This document shows positions 8,079 to 15,765 of a DNA stretch of 64,000 nucleotides, in pieces. The notes beneath the pieces were generated by a model that was given only the letters and a program-made list of their open reading frames with translations, did not search any database and had not been told where the DNA came from. Source of the DNA: Dorea sp. CAG:317 (GTDB taxonomy: Bacteria > Bacillota > Clostridia > Lachnospirales > Lachnospiraceae); assembly GCA_000433535.1 (NCBI GenBank), contig FR892671.1, positions 190,041 through 254,040 on the forward strand, read 5' to 3'. Position 1 is the first letter of the stretch. Every line of letters starts with the position of its first letter. Both the position numbers and the translations under genes were made by a program.

Positions 8079-8789
8079 TTACTTTTCCCAATATTGATAA
8101 TGTCTTTCTACAATCTCTGGAATCTGATCTTCTCTTTTATTCCTAAGCATATCCAACATATCTCGATGAAGAGTAACAAATTCTTCTCGATGCCCTCTCT
8201 CCAACATATAGTCAATCGTAAGAACTCTTGTCTGTCGGGTAATTTTATCTACATAATAAGCAATGCTATCCAGCAAATCATTTTTCATAACATCTACAAG
8301 CACCGAATGAAATCTGACATCAGCTTCAAATATTTTTACAGAAGATGGCTCTTTCTTCTTAATTTCTTCTTCCATATTTCTTATCTCTATTCCAAGCTCT
8401 TCAAATTCCTGGTCACCCATTTGCTTCATCGCTTCTTGTAATATTCCCAGATCAATAACTTTTCGCAATTCTATAAGCTGCTGCTTAGAATCTTTCTGCA
8501 AAATAATCCCATATAAAATCGGATACAACATCTTATAATTATATTCCTGCCTAATATAAGTTCCATCTGCCCTTCGAATCTCAACGACACCATATGCTTC
8601 TAAAATCTTGATTGCTTCTCTAACAGAATTCCTTCCAACATTAAATGTCTCGCACAACTCTGGCTCTGTCGGAATCTTATCCCCAGGCTTTAATTCTCCA
8701 TTAATTATAGCGTTTGTAATCTGATCTACGATTCGTTCTACTACTGACTTGTTCGCCAACGAAACTTTCATAAATTTGTTTTCACTCAT
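8079..8789 (-). CDS. GntR-family (FadR/FCD subfamily) transcriptional regulator
   Basis: A 236-residue regulator with winged HTH (about 12-75; GDKIPTEPELCETFNVGRNSVREAIKILEAYGVVE spans the recognition region) and an all-helical FCD ligand-binding domain (about 85-230). FadR-type regulators of this size typically sense organic or sugar acids via a metal site and repress catabolic and TRAP genes. It lies between the TRAP transporter genes and the cupin-BKACE-kinase genes and is the obvious local regulator. A ten-base string CATyCTTCGT upstream of this gene (8806-8815) recurs in the palindrome 12381-12403 in the promoter of the TRAP operon, consistent with binding at both sites. Confidence 0.9.
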   Translation of the reverse strand: MSENKFMKVSLANKSVVERIVDQITNAIINGELKPGDKIPTEPELCETFNVGRNSVREAIKILEAYGVVEIRRADGTYIRQEYNYKMLYPILYGIILQKDSKQQLIELRKVIDLGILQEAMKQMGDQEFEELGIEIRNMEEEIKKKEPSSVKIFEADVRFHSVLVDVMKNDLLDSIAYYVDKITRQTRVLTIDYMLERGHREEFVTLHRDMLDMLRNKREDQIPEIVERHYQYWEK

Positions 8790-8805
8790 TGTATCACCCT
8801 AACAA

Positions 8806-8835
8806 CATTCTTCGTCCTATGTTATAAGTATACAA
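8806..8835. promoter_or_regulatory. Possible operator upstream of the FadR-type regulator
   Basis: Contains CATTCTTCGT (8806-8815), nearly identical to one arm of the palindrome at 12381-12403, and a GTATAC core (8828-8833) within TAAGTATACAACA, resembling FadR-subfamily sites with a GTnnAC-type core. Autoregulation is inferred. Confidence 0.4.
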
Positions 8836-8855
8836 CAAGTCTTTTTTCTACGCAA

Positions 8856-10124
8856 TTATTTGATTAAACACGTTGTAAGCCACGGAACAAACGTAATAAT
8901 CAAAAGCGCTGCCATCGACATTAGAAGAAGCGGCACCATCTTTCTGCATATTTCCTCAAATTTAACTTTTCCAATATCCGCCGCAACATACAGATTTGGT
9001 CCTACTGGAGGAGTAACCTGACCAATTGATAGATTCAACACTAACACAACTCCCAAATGTATCATGTCAATACCAAGTGCTTTAGCAATCGGCATAATAA
9101 TTGGTACCAGAATATATAATGCACTTGTATTATCCATTACACATCCAGCCAGTAAGAATACGAAATTAATGATAAGAAGCATAAGGTATTTATTATCTGT
9201 CAAACCGATAGCAATCTCTGTCAGTCTTGATGCAATTCCCTGTTGAGTAAGAACCCATGAGAAAATCCCTGCATTCATAATAATCAATAAAATAATACCA
9301 GTAGTTTTTGCAGTACTGAACAAAGTTTCTTTAAATGAGGCAAAATCTAATTCTTTATAAATAAATTTTCCAACAATAAAGCTATAAACAACCGCAACAG
9401 CAGCTGCCTCTGTTGGCGTAAAGATACCTGAGTAGATACCACCAAGTACAATAACTGGACTTAAAAAGCCCGGCAAAGCTCCACCAAATGCTTTTAATAT
9501 TTCTTTCTTACTAGCCCTTGGTTTATCTCCTTTCCATCCATTTTTCTTCGAATAGTAGAATACTGTCAGACATAATATTAATGCAAACGTAATGCCCGGT
9601 ATGATTCCTGCAAGAAATAAATCGCTTATTGATTCTCCTGTAATCATCCCATAGATAATAAAAGTAATACTTGGCGGGATTACCGTTCCAAGCGAACCAG
9701 AAATTGCGGACAACGCACTAGAAAATCCGGCATCATATCCTTGTTTAATCATAGCTGGAATCAAGATAGATCCCATTGCTGCAACGGTTGCTGTTCCAGA
9801 ACCGGAAATCGCAGCAAAAAACAAAGCACAAATAACAGCCACATATCCAAGGCCTCCGTGAATCGGTCCCATCATACTATCAGCAAGATTAATCAAACGT
9901 TTTGAAATACCACCTTTATCCATTAGAACTCCGGCCAATACAAACAACGGGATTGTAAGTAAAGAAAATTTTTGTACTGTTGCCTGCATCATAGAAGGTA
10001 TAACACCAAGTGGACTTCCTGTTACAATTAATGTCAAAGCACTGGATAATCCCAAAGAAATAGAAATCGGGATATTCAGAAAAATAAATATTGCAAGTGA
10101 AATAAACAAAACTGCTGCTGCCAT
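8856..10124 (-). CDS. dctM: TRAP transporter large permease subunit (DctM family)
   Basis: A 422-residue integral membrane protein with about 12 predicted hydrophobic segments and DctM motifs such as FFAAISGSGTATVAAMGSILIPAM and GIFTPTEAAAVAVVYS. It is the ion-coupled translocation subunit of a TRAP uptake system, moving a carboxylate-type solute captured by the periplasmic/lipid-anchored DctP. It starts 3 bp after the small permease gene and is the last gene of the racemase-dctP-dctQ-dctM transcript. GGGGGA ribosome site. TRAP systems with DUF1537 kinases are known to import acid sugars, which supports an acid-sugar substrate here. Confidence 0.95.
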   Translation of the reverse strand: MAAAVLFISLAIFIFLNIPISISLGLSSALTLIVTGSPLGVIPSMMQATVQKFSLLTIPLFVLAGVLMDKGGISKRLINLADSMMGPIHGGLGYVAVICALFFAAISGSGTATVAAMGSILIPAMIKQGYDAGFSSALSAISGSLGTVIPPSITFIIYGMITGESISDLFLAGIIPGITFALILCLTVFYYSKKNGWKGDKPRASKKEILKAFGGALPGFLSPVIVLGGIYSGIFTPTEAAAVAVVYSFIVGKFIYKELDFASFKETLFSTAKTTGIILLIIMNAGIFSWVLTQQGIASRLTEIAIGLTDNKYLMLLIINFVFLLAGCVMDNTSALYILVPIIMPIAKALGIDMIHLGVVLVLNLSIGQVTPPVGPNLYVAADIGKVKFEEICRKMVPLLLMSMAALLIITFVPWLTTCLIK

Positions 10125-10127
10125 CTT

Positions 10128-10637
10128 CTATTCCCCCTTTCTCTTTTTAATCTCTTCTGGAGCTTTGGATACTTGCATTTCTCTTTGTATCATTCGTACA
10201 ATAGAAAATACAGCCGACAACGGAATTGCCAATCCAATTAACCAACTTGGCATTTCCAGCACTCCTGTCAACAAACCATATTTATATTGTCTATATACCA
10301 TAATCGTTCCCCAGATAATCCAGATAATATAATTTATACAACAAACTATAATTCTAAATATGGAATGAACCGTACGCGCTTTTCCCTTAAACTTATCTGT
10401 TAAATATGCAAATCCCATATGTGAATCTGTTTTAAATGCACTTGCAGCAGCAAGGCAACACACCCACACAAACATCGTAGTTACTAATTCTTGGCTAAAT
10501 GACATATTGAACCATGTGATTTTTCTGGAAAAAACATTCATAAATGTAACAAGTGCCATAATAACCAATGCAATTGCACAAATATATTCTTCAAAATTAT
10601 CCCACAATTCTCTTAGGATACTTTTTGATTTACTCAT
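10128..10637 (-). CDS. dctQ: TRAP transporter small permease subunit (DctQ family)
   Basis: A 169-residue protein with four hydrophobic helices, the usual DctQ size and topology, with the characteristic NVFSRK near helix 1 and a cytoplasmic basic tail (KKRKGE). It partners DctM in the membrane. Two ATGs are possible; the one at 10637 has the better spacing (eight bases) from AGGAGG, whereas the ATG at 10643 nearly touches it. Lies 17 bp after dctP and 3 bp before dctM. Confidence 0.9.
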   Translation of the reverse strand: MSKSKSILRELWDNFEEYICAIALVIMALVTFMNVFSRKITWFNMSFSQELVTTMFVWVCCLAAASAFKTDSHMGFAYLTDKFKGKARTVHSIFRIIVCCINYIIWIIWGTIMVYRQYKYGLLTGVLEMPSWLIGLAIPLSAVFSIVRMIQREMQVSKAPEEIKKRKGE

Positions 10638-10654
10638 CTCCATTTCCTCCTTTG

Positions 10655-11662
10655 TTATTTCCCTTGAAACAAATCAATAACATCCTGCCCTACTATATCT
10701 GCATATTCATCATACATTCCAGCACAGGCTTCTTTGAACTCTACTCTTTCTTCATCCGTCAATTCTGTAAACTGAACACCTTCCGTCTCAAGTTTTTCTA
10801 TAATACTCGCTTCATTCTCAGCAAGATAAGCATTTCCCCATTCAAGTGCTTTATCCGCACATCTCTGAATGAGTTCTGCATCCTCGTCTGATAACTTTGC
10901 AAGTGTTTTATTACTAATAACCCAGATATTTGTATCTCTTACACCATCCCATAGCAATACATTCTTCTGTACCTCAGAAAATTTTGAAGAATCAAATACA
11001 GCGATAGGATTTTCCTGTCCATCAATCGCTCCCTGCTGAAGGGATGTATAAACTTCCGAAAAATCCATTGCCGTAGGATTTGCATGAAAATAATTCTTGT
11101 ATAAATCAATAAAAATATTAGCTCCTGGTACTCGTATATTCATTCCTTTTAAATCTTCCGGTGAATGAATCTCCTTATTACTTGAAATCTGTCTAGATCC
11201 CGCATTGTTAATTCCCAGCATGCTCATTTCCAGATCATTACACCAGCTATTTACCTCTTTTTTTACTTCCTTATCATTAACAAACTCAATCAAATCATCT
11301 GTTGTGTCAAAAAGAAACGGTAACCAAAATGCATAAAATCTAGAATCATAATTGGCAATATTAGCTGGAGCACAAGCATGAATATCAATGTTTCCAGCTT
11401 GGACCAATTCAATTGCCTTGGTTAAATCACTTCCAGATAGTCCGCAGTTCTGATAAATCTCAACTTGAATCCGCCCATTACTTTCCTCATCTACATACTT
11501 TGTAAATTCTTTTGCTGTTAAATCACTTATAGACTCTGGTTGCTGAGTATGCGACATTCTAATAATAATTTTATCATCTGATGTACTTCCGCATCCCGCT
11601 AGTATGCCTACCACCATCACGCAAACTAAAAGCGATGCCAAAATACGTTTTATTCTTATCAT
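10655..11662 (-). CDS. dctP: TRAP transporter solute-binding lipoprotein (DctP family)
   Basis: A 335-residue secreted binding protein. The N-terminus is a lipoprotein signal peptide ending LAGC (Cys23). The mature domain shows DctP hallmarks: RMSHTQQPES at the start, QQGAIDGQENP (about 208-218) and the Arg-containing GMNIRVPG segment that supplies the carboxylate-binding arginine. It captures an organic or sugar acid at the outer face of the membrane and delivers it to DctQM. AGGAGG ribosome site seven bases before the ATG. Ligand specificity cannot be read directly; the kinase neighbour argues for a C4-type acid sugar or derivative. Confidence 0.95.
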   Translation of the reverse strand: MIRIKRILASLLVCVMVVGILAGCGSTSDDKIIIRMSHTQQPESISDLTAKEFTKYVDEESNGRIQVEIYQNCGLSGSDLTKAIELVQAGNIDIHACAPANIANYDSRFYAFWLPFLFDTTDDLIEFVNDKEVKKEVNSWCNDLEMSMLGINNAGSRQISSNKEIHSPEDLKGMNIRVPGANIFIDLYKNYFHANPTAMDFSEVYTSLQQGAIDGQENPIAVFDSSKFSEVQKNVLLWDGVRDTNIWVISNKTLAKLSDEDAELIQRCADKALEWGNAYLAENEASIIEKLETEGVQFTELTDEERVEFKEACAGMYDEYADIVGQDVIDLFQGK

Positions 11663-11687
11663 TTGAAATCCCTCCTATTCGCACCTA

Positions 11688-12359
11688 TCACATGAGACCT
11701 TTTGCAACAAGTGCATCCTTTAATGCCAATGCTCCAAATCTTGGACTGGAAACAACTAATTTTTCATATTTACCATGAATAATTTCTTCACAATATGCCA
11801 TAGATCCTTGAGCAAATAAAATAACATCTGCTTTTTCGGCAACTTTTCCTGCATATTCTGTCATTAAATTTTTAAACTGCTCCTGATCCAGACCAAAAGC
11901 TCCATCAACCAAACAATCAATTAATTCTACATGCTTATTCATCTCACGGGCAACCCTCAGAATTGTATTTTTTGTTGGTTCCAGAGTAGTCGGAAGTGTT
12001 GCCATAACTGCAATCTTATTTCCTTTACGAACTGCTTCTCTACACATTTCTTCATCTACTCTTACAATTGGGACTCCAATATACTTTGCAATTCCTTGCG
12101 CTGCATCTGCGACCTCACCGACAGAAGAACATAAATTTAAAATTGCATCTGCACCATCATTAACTGCTTTCATATACATTCCTACCAGTCTTGCAGCCGG
12201 ATAAGCTGTAACATACCCCGCATCTCTAACTTCAGCCAAAATAGATGGGTCTTGATAACTCATAATTTCCGTGTTCTGCGGTAATAATTTACCTACTTCC
12301 CGTTCCACCAGTTCAATCAATTCCGGTGTTGTACTCGTATAAACTAATGCTACTTTCAT
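11688..12359 (-). CDS. Asp/Glu/hydantoin racemase-family protein
   Basis: A 223-residue protein of the Asp/Glu racemase superfamily: MKVALVYTSTTPELI start, then NLCSSVGEVAD with the first active-site Cys (Cys77), and ILFAQGSMAYC near residue 190. The second catalytic Cys is not at the canonical GCT position; the segment reads QGSM, with a Cys four residues later, so it may be an isomerase, decarboxylase or lyase of the superfamily rather than a true racemase. An upstream in-frame ATG at 12383 exists, but 12359 is chosen because GGAGG lies seven bases before it. First gene of the TRAP transcript, directly downstream of a complex control region. Confidence 0.8.
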   Translation of the reverse strand: MKVALVYTSTTPELIELVEREVGKLLPQNTEIMSYQDPSILAEVRDAGYVTAYPAARLVGMYMKAVNDGADAILNLCSSVGEVADAAQGIAKYIGVPIVRVDEEMCREAVRKGNKIAVMATLPTTLEPTKNTILRVAREMNKHVELIDCLVDGAFGLDQEQFKNLMTEYAGKVAEKADVILFAQGSMAYCEEIIHGKYEKLVVSSPRFGALALKDALVAKGLM

Positions 12360-12380
12360 ATGTATACCTCCACTCTCTTT

Positions 12381-12403
12381 CATCCTTCGTATAACGTAGG
12401 ATG
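12381..12403. promoter_or_regulatory. 23-bp near-perfect palindrome, candidate FadR-type operator
   Basis: Arms match at 9 of 11 positions around a central T (CATCCTnCGTn / nACGnAGGATG). It lies just downstream of a minus-strand TATAAT (12413-12418), i.e. over the expected transcription start of the racemase-TRAP operon, the usual place for a repressor site. It shares CATyCTTCGT with 8806-8815. Confidence 0.6.
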
Positions 12404-12412
12404 TTTAAACTG

Positions 12413-12501
12413 ATTATAGTATTTCACAATAAAGAAAATTTGTAAATAGTCACTATTTCACAATAATTTACGCAAGTTTTTGTGCAAATTATTGTGAAAT
12501 A
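12413..12501. promoter_or_regulatory. Promoter and repeated TATTTCACAATAA control elements of the racemase-TRAP operon
   Basis: A minus-strand TATAAT at 12413-12418 has no good -35. The 13-mer TATTTCACAATAA occurs at 12420-12432 and 12454-12466, and inverted at 12489-12501. The last two form a perfect inverted repeat with 16-bp arms (12454-12469 and 12486-12501); a further imperfect dyad spans 12440-12463. The first copy abuts the -10, so an activator or second regulator is likely. TTGTGAAA resembles Rex-type half-sites, but this is only a resemblance. Confidence 0.55.
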
Positions 12502-12547
12502 AAACCGATATTAATATTTCTCACTAGCTGAAATAATAAACTTCTTC

Positions 12548-13297
12548 TTAAATCTGATATATTTTCATTAATTCTTCCGTATATTCTCCATCTTTCTGAT
12601 ACACGATAAGTGGCGGCTCCACCTGCATTCGTGGTCTTCCACCCCGAAGTCCTTCCAGAAGCACCATGTTTGGCTCTTTATCAATATAGGGATATACCAG
12701 CCGCATCCGCTTGGGCTCAATCCCATATGCTGACATCTTGGCAAGTATCTCCGGTAGCCGAAATGGCCGGTGCACCATGTAAAACCGCCCTTTCGGCTTT
12801 AACAATCTTGCGCTTTCTCTCAAAATATCATCCAGCGTGCATAATGCCTCATGTCTCGCAATATACAGCGCTTCTTTTTCATTTTTCAGACCGTGCTCCC
12901 CAATCATATAAGGAGGGTTAGTCGTAATGACATGAAAGGAAGCTGCCCCAAAGATTCCGGACGCTTCCTTAATATCTCCCGTTACAATATCAATCTTATC
13001 TTCCAACCCATTATGACTCACACTCCGGCGCGCCATGTCGGCACTTTCTTCTTGAATCTCTAGTCCCGTATAATGTTCTCCCTCATTCTTGGCTTCCAGA
13101 AGAATCGGCAGAATTCCTGTGCCAGTTCCCAGGTCAAGTGCAAGTTCTCTATTCCTAATCTTTGCATAAGACGACAGAAGCACCGCGTCCATCCCGAAGC
13201 AAAAACGCCCCGGGCTTTGGATAATTTCGTATCCCTTGATCTGAAGATCATCCAGACGTTCTCCCGCTTTCAAACCGGAATCTTCTCTATTCATCAT
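12548..13297 (-). CDS. trmN6: tRNA1(Val) (adenine37-N6)-methyltransferase family protein (TrmN6/YabB)
   Basis: A 249-residue class I AdoMet methyltransferase. The AdoMet loop is LALDLGTGTGILPILL (about 52-67) and the adenine-N6 catalytic motif is TTNPPYM (about 127-133); the preceding SPGRFCFGMDAVLL is typical of TrmN6/YabB. Expected role is N6-methylation of A37 in a tRNA. It overlaps ricT by 11 nt, matching the holB-ricT-(yabA)-yabB order of Bacillus; yabA is absent. The next gene of that conserved order, rsmI, is displaced 7 kb downstream by the TRAP/BKACE cluster. Confidence 0.9.
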   Translation of the reverse strand: MMNREDSGLKAGERLDDLQIKGYEIIQSPGRFCFGMDAVLLSSYAKIRNRELALDLGTGTGILPILLEAKNEGEHYTGLEIQEESADMARRSVSHNGLEDKIDIVTGDIKEASGIFGAASFHVITTNPPYMIGEHGLKNEKEALYIARHEALCTLDDILRESARLLKPKGRFYMVHRPFRLPEILAKMSAYGIEPKRMRLVYPYIDKEPNMVLLEGLRGGRPRMQVEPPLIVYQKDGEYTEELMKIYQI

Positions 13298-14198
13298 CTA
13301 ATTTTGACGCTCCGTTTCTCTCTTCCAATGCCCGCAGTTCTGCCATCTCTTCCTTGGAAATGCGAACATCCTTTTTCTTGCGTCTCGGTTTAAACTTTAA
13401 TTCAGACGCCTTGTATTCGCGAATTTCTTTCTCGTCATTATCTAAAGTCACAATAACTTTTACAAGCTGTCTCAATACATTGACAGATTGTACATCTCCC
13501 TTTAATCCTTCCGGTGTTGTGACAAAATCTCCGGTGTTCGGAAGATGACTGTTTAATTCCTCATAAGTCTCCTCCTCATTTGTGAGACAGCACATCAGTC
13601 TTCCGCATACGCCTGAGATCTTGGTCGGATTCAACGAAAGGTTCTGTTCCTTCGCCATCTTGATTGATACCGGCGCAAACTCTGATAAATAGGTGTGACA
13701 GCACAACGGTCTTCCGCAGATTCCGATACCGCCTCGGATCTTTGTCTCATCTCTGACTCCGATCTGGCGCAATTCGATACGAGTGCGGAATACACTTGCC
13801 AGATCTTTGACCAGTTCACGGAAATCAATTCTTCCATCCGCAGTAAAATAAAACAACACCTTATTATTATCAAATGTATACTCCGCATCAATAAGCTTCA
13901 TTTCCAAACCATGTTTGCGAATCTTTTCCAGACAGATCTCAAACGCTTCTTTTTCTTTCACGCGGTTCTTTTCTTCTTTTTTCTTGTCTTCCTCTGTCGC
14001 AATTCGAATCACCGGCTTCAGCGGAAGCGTGATCTTATCATCCTCTACTTCTTTTTCTCCCACAACAACAGAGCCATATTCTACGCCGCGGGCTGTTTCC
14101 ACGATAACTTTATCTCCTGTTTTTATATTCAATTTCCCCGGAGCAAAGAAATAAATCTTCCCCGCCGGTCTGAATCGTACACCTATTACTTTTGTCAT
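13287..14198 (-). CDS. ricT: PSP1-domain protein RicT (YaaT)
   Basis: A 303-residue PSP1-domain protein. Conserved Cys-rich segments GICGRPLCCHTYLSEF and SGVCGRLMCCLTNEEE (about 155-215) supply the cysteines that in Bacillus RicA-RicF-RicT bind iron-sulfur clusters. RicT works in a complex that modulates RNase Y-dependent mRNA maturation and, in Bacillus, sporulation, competence and biofilm decisions. Gene order holB-ricT-trmN6 is conserved. AAGGAG ribosome site nine bases before ATG. The C-terminal 40 residues are highly charged. Confidence 0.93.
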   Translation of the reverse strand: MTKVIGVRFRPAGKIYFFAPGKLNIKTGDKVIVETARGVEYGSVVVGEKEVEDDKITLPLKPVIRIATEEDKKKEEKNRVKEKEAFEICLEKIRKHGLEMKLIDAEYTFDNNKVLFYFTADGRIDFRELVKDLASVFRTRIELRQIGVRDETKIRGGIGICGRPLCCHTYLSEFAPVSIKMAKEQNLSLNPTKISGVCGRLMCCLTNEEETYEELNSHLPNTGDFVTTPEGLKGDVQSVNVLRQLVKVIVTLDNDEKEIREYKASELKFKPRRKKKDVRISKEEMAELRALEERNGASKLDDE

Positions 14199-14201
14199 GA
14201 A

Positions 14202-15191
14202 TTAATTCTCCTTTATTGTCAGGAACAAAAGCTCCATTACAAGTTCAAAATTAACATTTGCTTTCAATCTTGCTTTTGCCTTTTCTAAGCTCTCAAGAAT
14301 CAGTTCAATCCCTTCATAAGAACTTCTTCTCGCCTGTTCCTTAATATACTGGATCTGATCTTTAAATACAACTTTATCCAGTTCCTTTGTCGCTTTATAC
14401 ATCAATACATCTCTATACCAGATCATAATGAGATCCAAGTAATCACTGATCTCCAATTTATACACCGTAATATGATTTACCGCATTTACAATCTCAGAAA
14501 GCTCCATCTCATGAATATATTTCAACAGTTGAACGGCTTCCTCCCGAACCTCGTTGAAATGTTCAGAATTGGCAAGCATGATCGCGCGCCCCATATTTCC
14601 CTGTGCAAACGCAGTACATACATCCGCTTTATAATCCGGGATCTGCATCTTCTCCATCAAATACTTCTTGATCAATGTGTCTTTGATATTCCGCAATTTC
14701 AGCATGACACATCTGGAGTTGATCGTCGGAAGTAAAAGCTCCGCATTCTCTGTAAGCAGAAAGATCACCGCATATTTAGGCGGCTCTTCAATTGTTTTCA
14801 GAAGTGCGTTCTGCGCCTGCGCTGTCATTCTGTCTGCCTCCGGGATAATGTAGATTTTATACGGTCCCTGATACGGTTTGATATCAATGGTGTTATTCAC
14901 CTGTTCACGAATATCATCTACGCTGATCGTATTTGGCTTCTCATGTGTGACTCTGATAATATCCGGATGATTTCCGCTCTCTGCCTGTATACAGGAATGA
15001 CATTCGTTACACGGGTCCGATCTGTGCTTCTCGCACAACAGTGTCATGGCAAATAAGCTTGCCAGCATCTTTTTCCCCGATCCCCGCTCGCCATTCAATA
15101 TATACGCATGTGATACGCGGTCTTCCATCACAGCATTCCCGATATATTTGATAATGTCCTTGTGTCCAACTACGTCTTTAAAACTTCCCAT
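14202..15191 (-). CDS. holB: DNA polymerase III subunit delta'
   Basis: A 329-residue AAA+ clamp-loader subunit. Near the N-terminus are GERGSGKKML (a modified P-loop, GxxGxGKK) and the four-cysteine zinc module in CEKHRSDPCNECHSC; further on are ADRMTAQAQNALLKTIEEPP and the SRC motif (NSRC) typical of delta'. It helps load the sliding clamp at the replication fork. Start overlaps the guanylate-kinase-like gene by 14 nt and its stop is 3 bp before ricT, indicating an operon. Confidence 0.93.
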   Translation of the reverse strand: MGSFKDVVGHKDIIKYIGNAVMEDRVSHAYILNGERGSGKKMLASLFAMTLLCEKHRSDPCNECHSCIQAESGNHPDIIRVTHEKPNTISVDDIREQVNNTIDIKPYQGPYKIYIIPEADRMTAQAQNALLKTIEEPPKYAVIFLLTENAELLLPTINSRCVMLKLRNIKDTLIKKYLMEKMQIPDYKADVCTAFAQGNMGRAIMLANSEHFNEVREEAVQLLKYIHEMELSEIVNAVNHITVYKLEISDYLDLIMIWYRDVLMYKATKELDKVVFKDQIQYIKEQARRSSYEGIELILESLEKAKARLKANVNFELVMELLFLTIKEN

Positions 15192-15765
15192 TCTGTATTT
15201 CCCCTATAATCTCTTCTAAACATTGTGTTTTATTCTGGTTTCTGTATCTTCTGTTTATTCCGGCTTCTCTCAAATTCTCTTCTGAAAAATCATTTTGATC
15301 TGCCAGAAATCTTCTGCACAATTCATCATACTTTGGCTGTTCCTGCTGCCTCTCTCTTTGAAGTGCACGTGACAATCGTTCACCATCTTCTACTTCAATG
15401 TAGATCGGCACAAGATACTCTTCCCCGTAATATGACTTCATCTTACTGTAGGATTCAAGAGTTCCGATGATCAGATAATCCGAATCGTCAAGATTCATCT
15501 GCCCATCATCTATTGTAGCATATTTCCACTGTCCATACACAGTGTCATATGTTCTTTTCTCAATTATTTTTCCGTCTTCCTCATAATGCTTCAAAGTTTC
15601 TTCTGAAACAAAATGATACTCCACGCCGTCTCTTTCACCATCTCGGATCGGTCTTGTCGTATAGAGTGTCACCGTCTTAATCTCCGGCATCCGACTCAAT
15701 ATCTCTTTATACAACGTATCTTTCCCCGAAGAGCTCTTCCCCATCAAATAATATATTTTACCCAT
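15178..15765 (-). CDS. Guanylate kinase-like protein
   Basis: A 195-residue P-loop kinase: MGKIYYLMGKSSSGKDTLYKEIL gives the Walker A (GKSSSGKDT, 9-17), followed by YTTRPIRDGERDGVEYHFVSEE, the GMP-binding signature of guanylate kinases, and a LID/core region rich in Arg. It would phosphorylate GMP or a related nucleotide. An upstream in-frame start exists, but 15765 is preferred: it gives the family N-terminus and has GAGGTG upstream. It overlaps the decarboxylase gene by 8 nt. In Bacillus this locus carries thymidylate kinase (tmk) between yaaO and holB; here a non-orthologous nucleotide kinase occupies the position. Residues 1-10 and the short length make a divergent or regulatory role possible. 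Confidence 0.8.
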   Translation of the reverse strand: MGKIYYLMGKSSSGKDTLYKEILSRMPEIKTVTLYTTRPIRDGERDGVEYHFVSEETLKHYEEDGKIIEKRTYDTVYGQWKYATIDDGQMNLDDSDYLIIGTLESYSKMKSYYGEEYLVPIYIEVEDGERLSRALQRERQQEQPKYDELCRRFLADQNDFSEENLREAGINRRYRNQNKTQCLEEIIGEIQNGKF

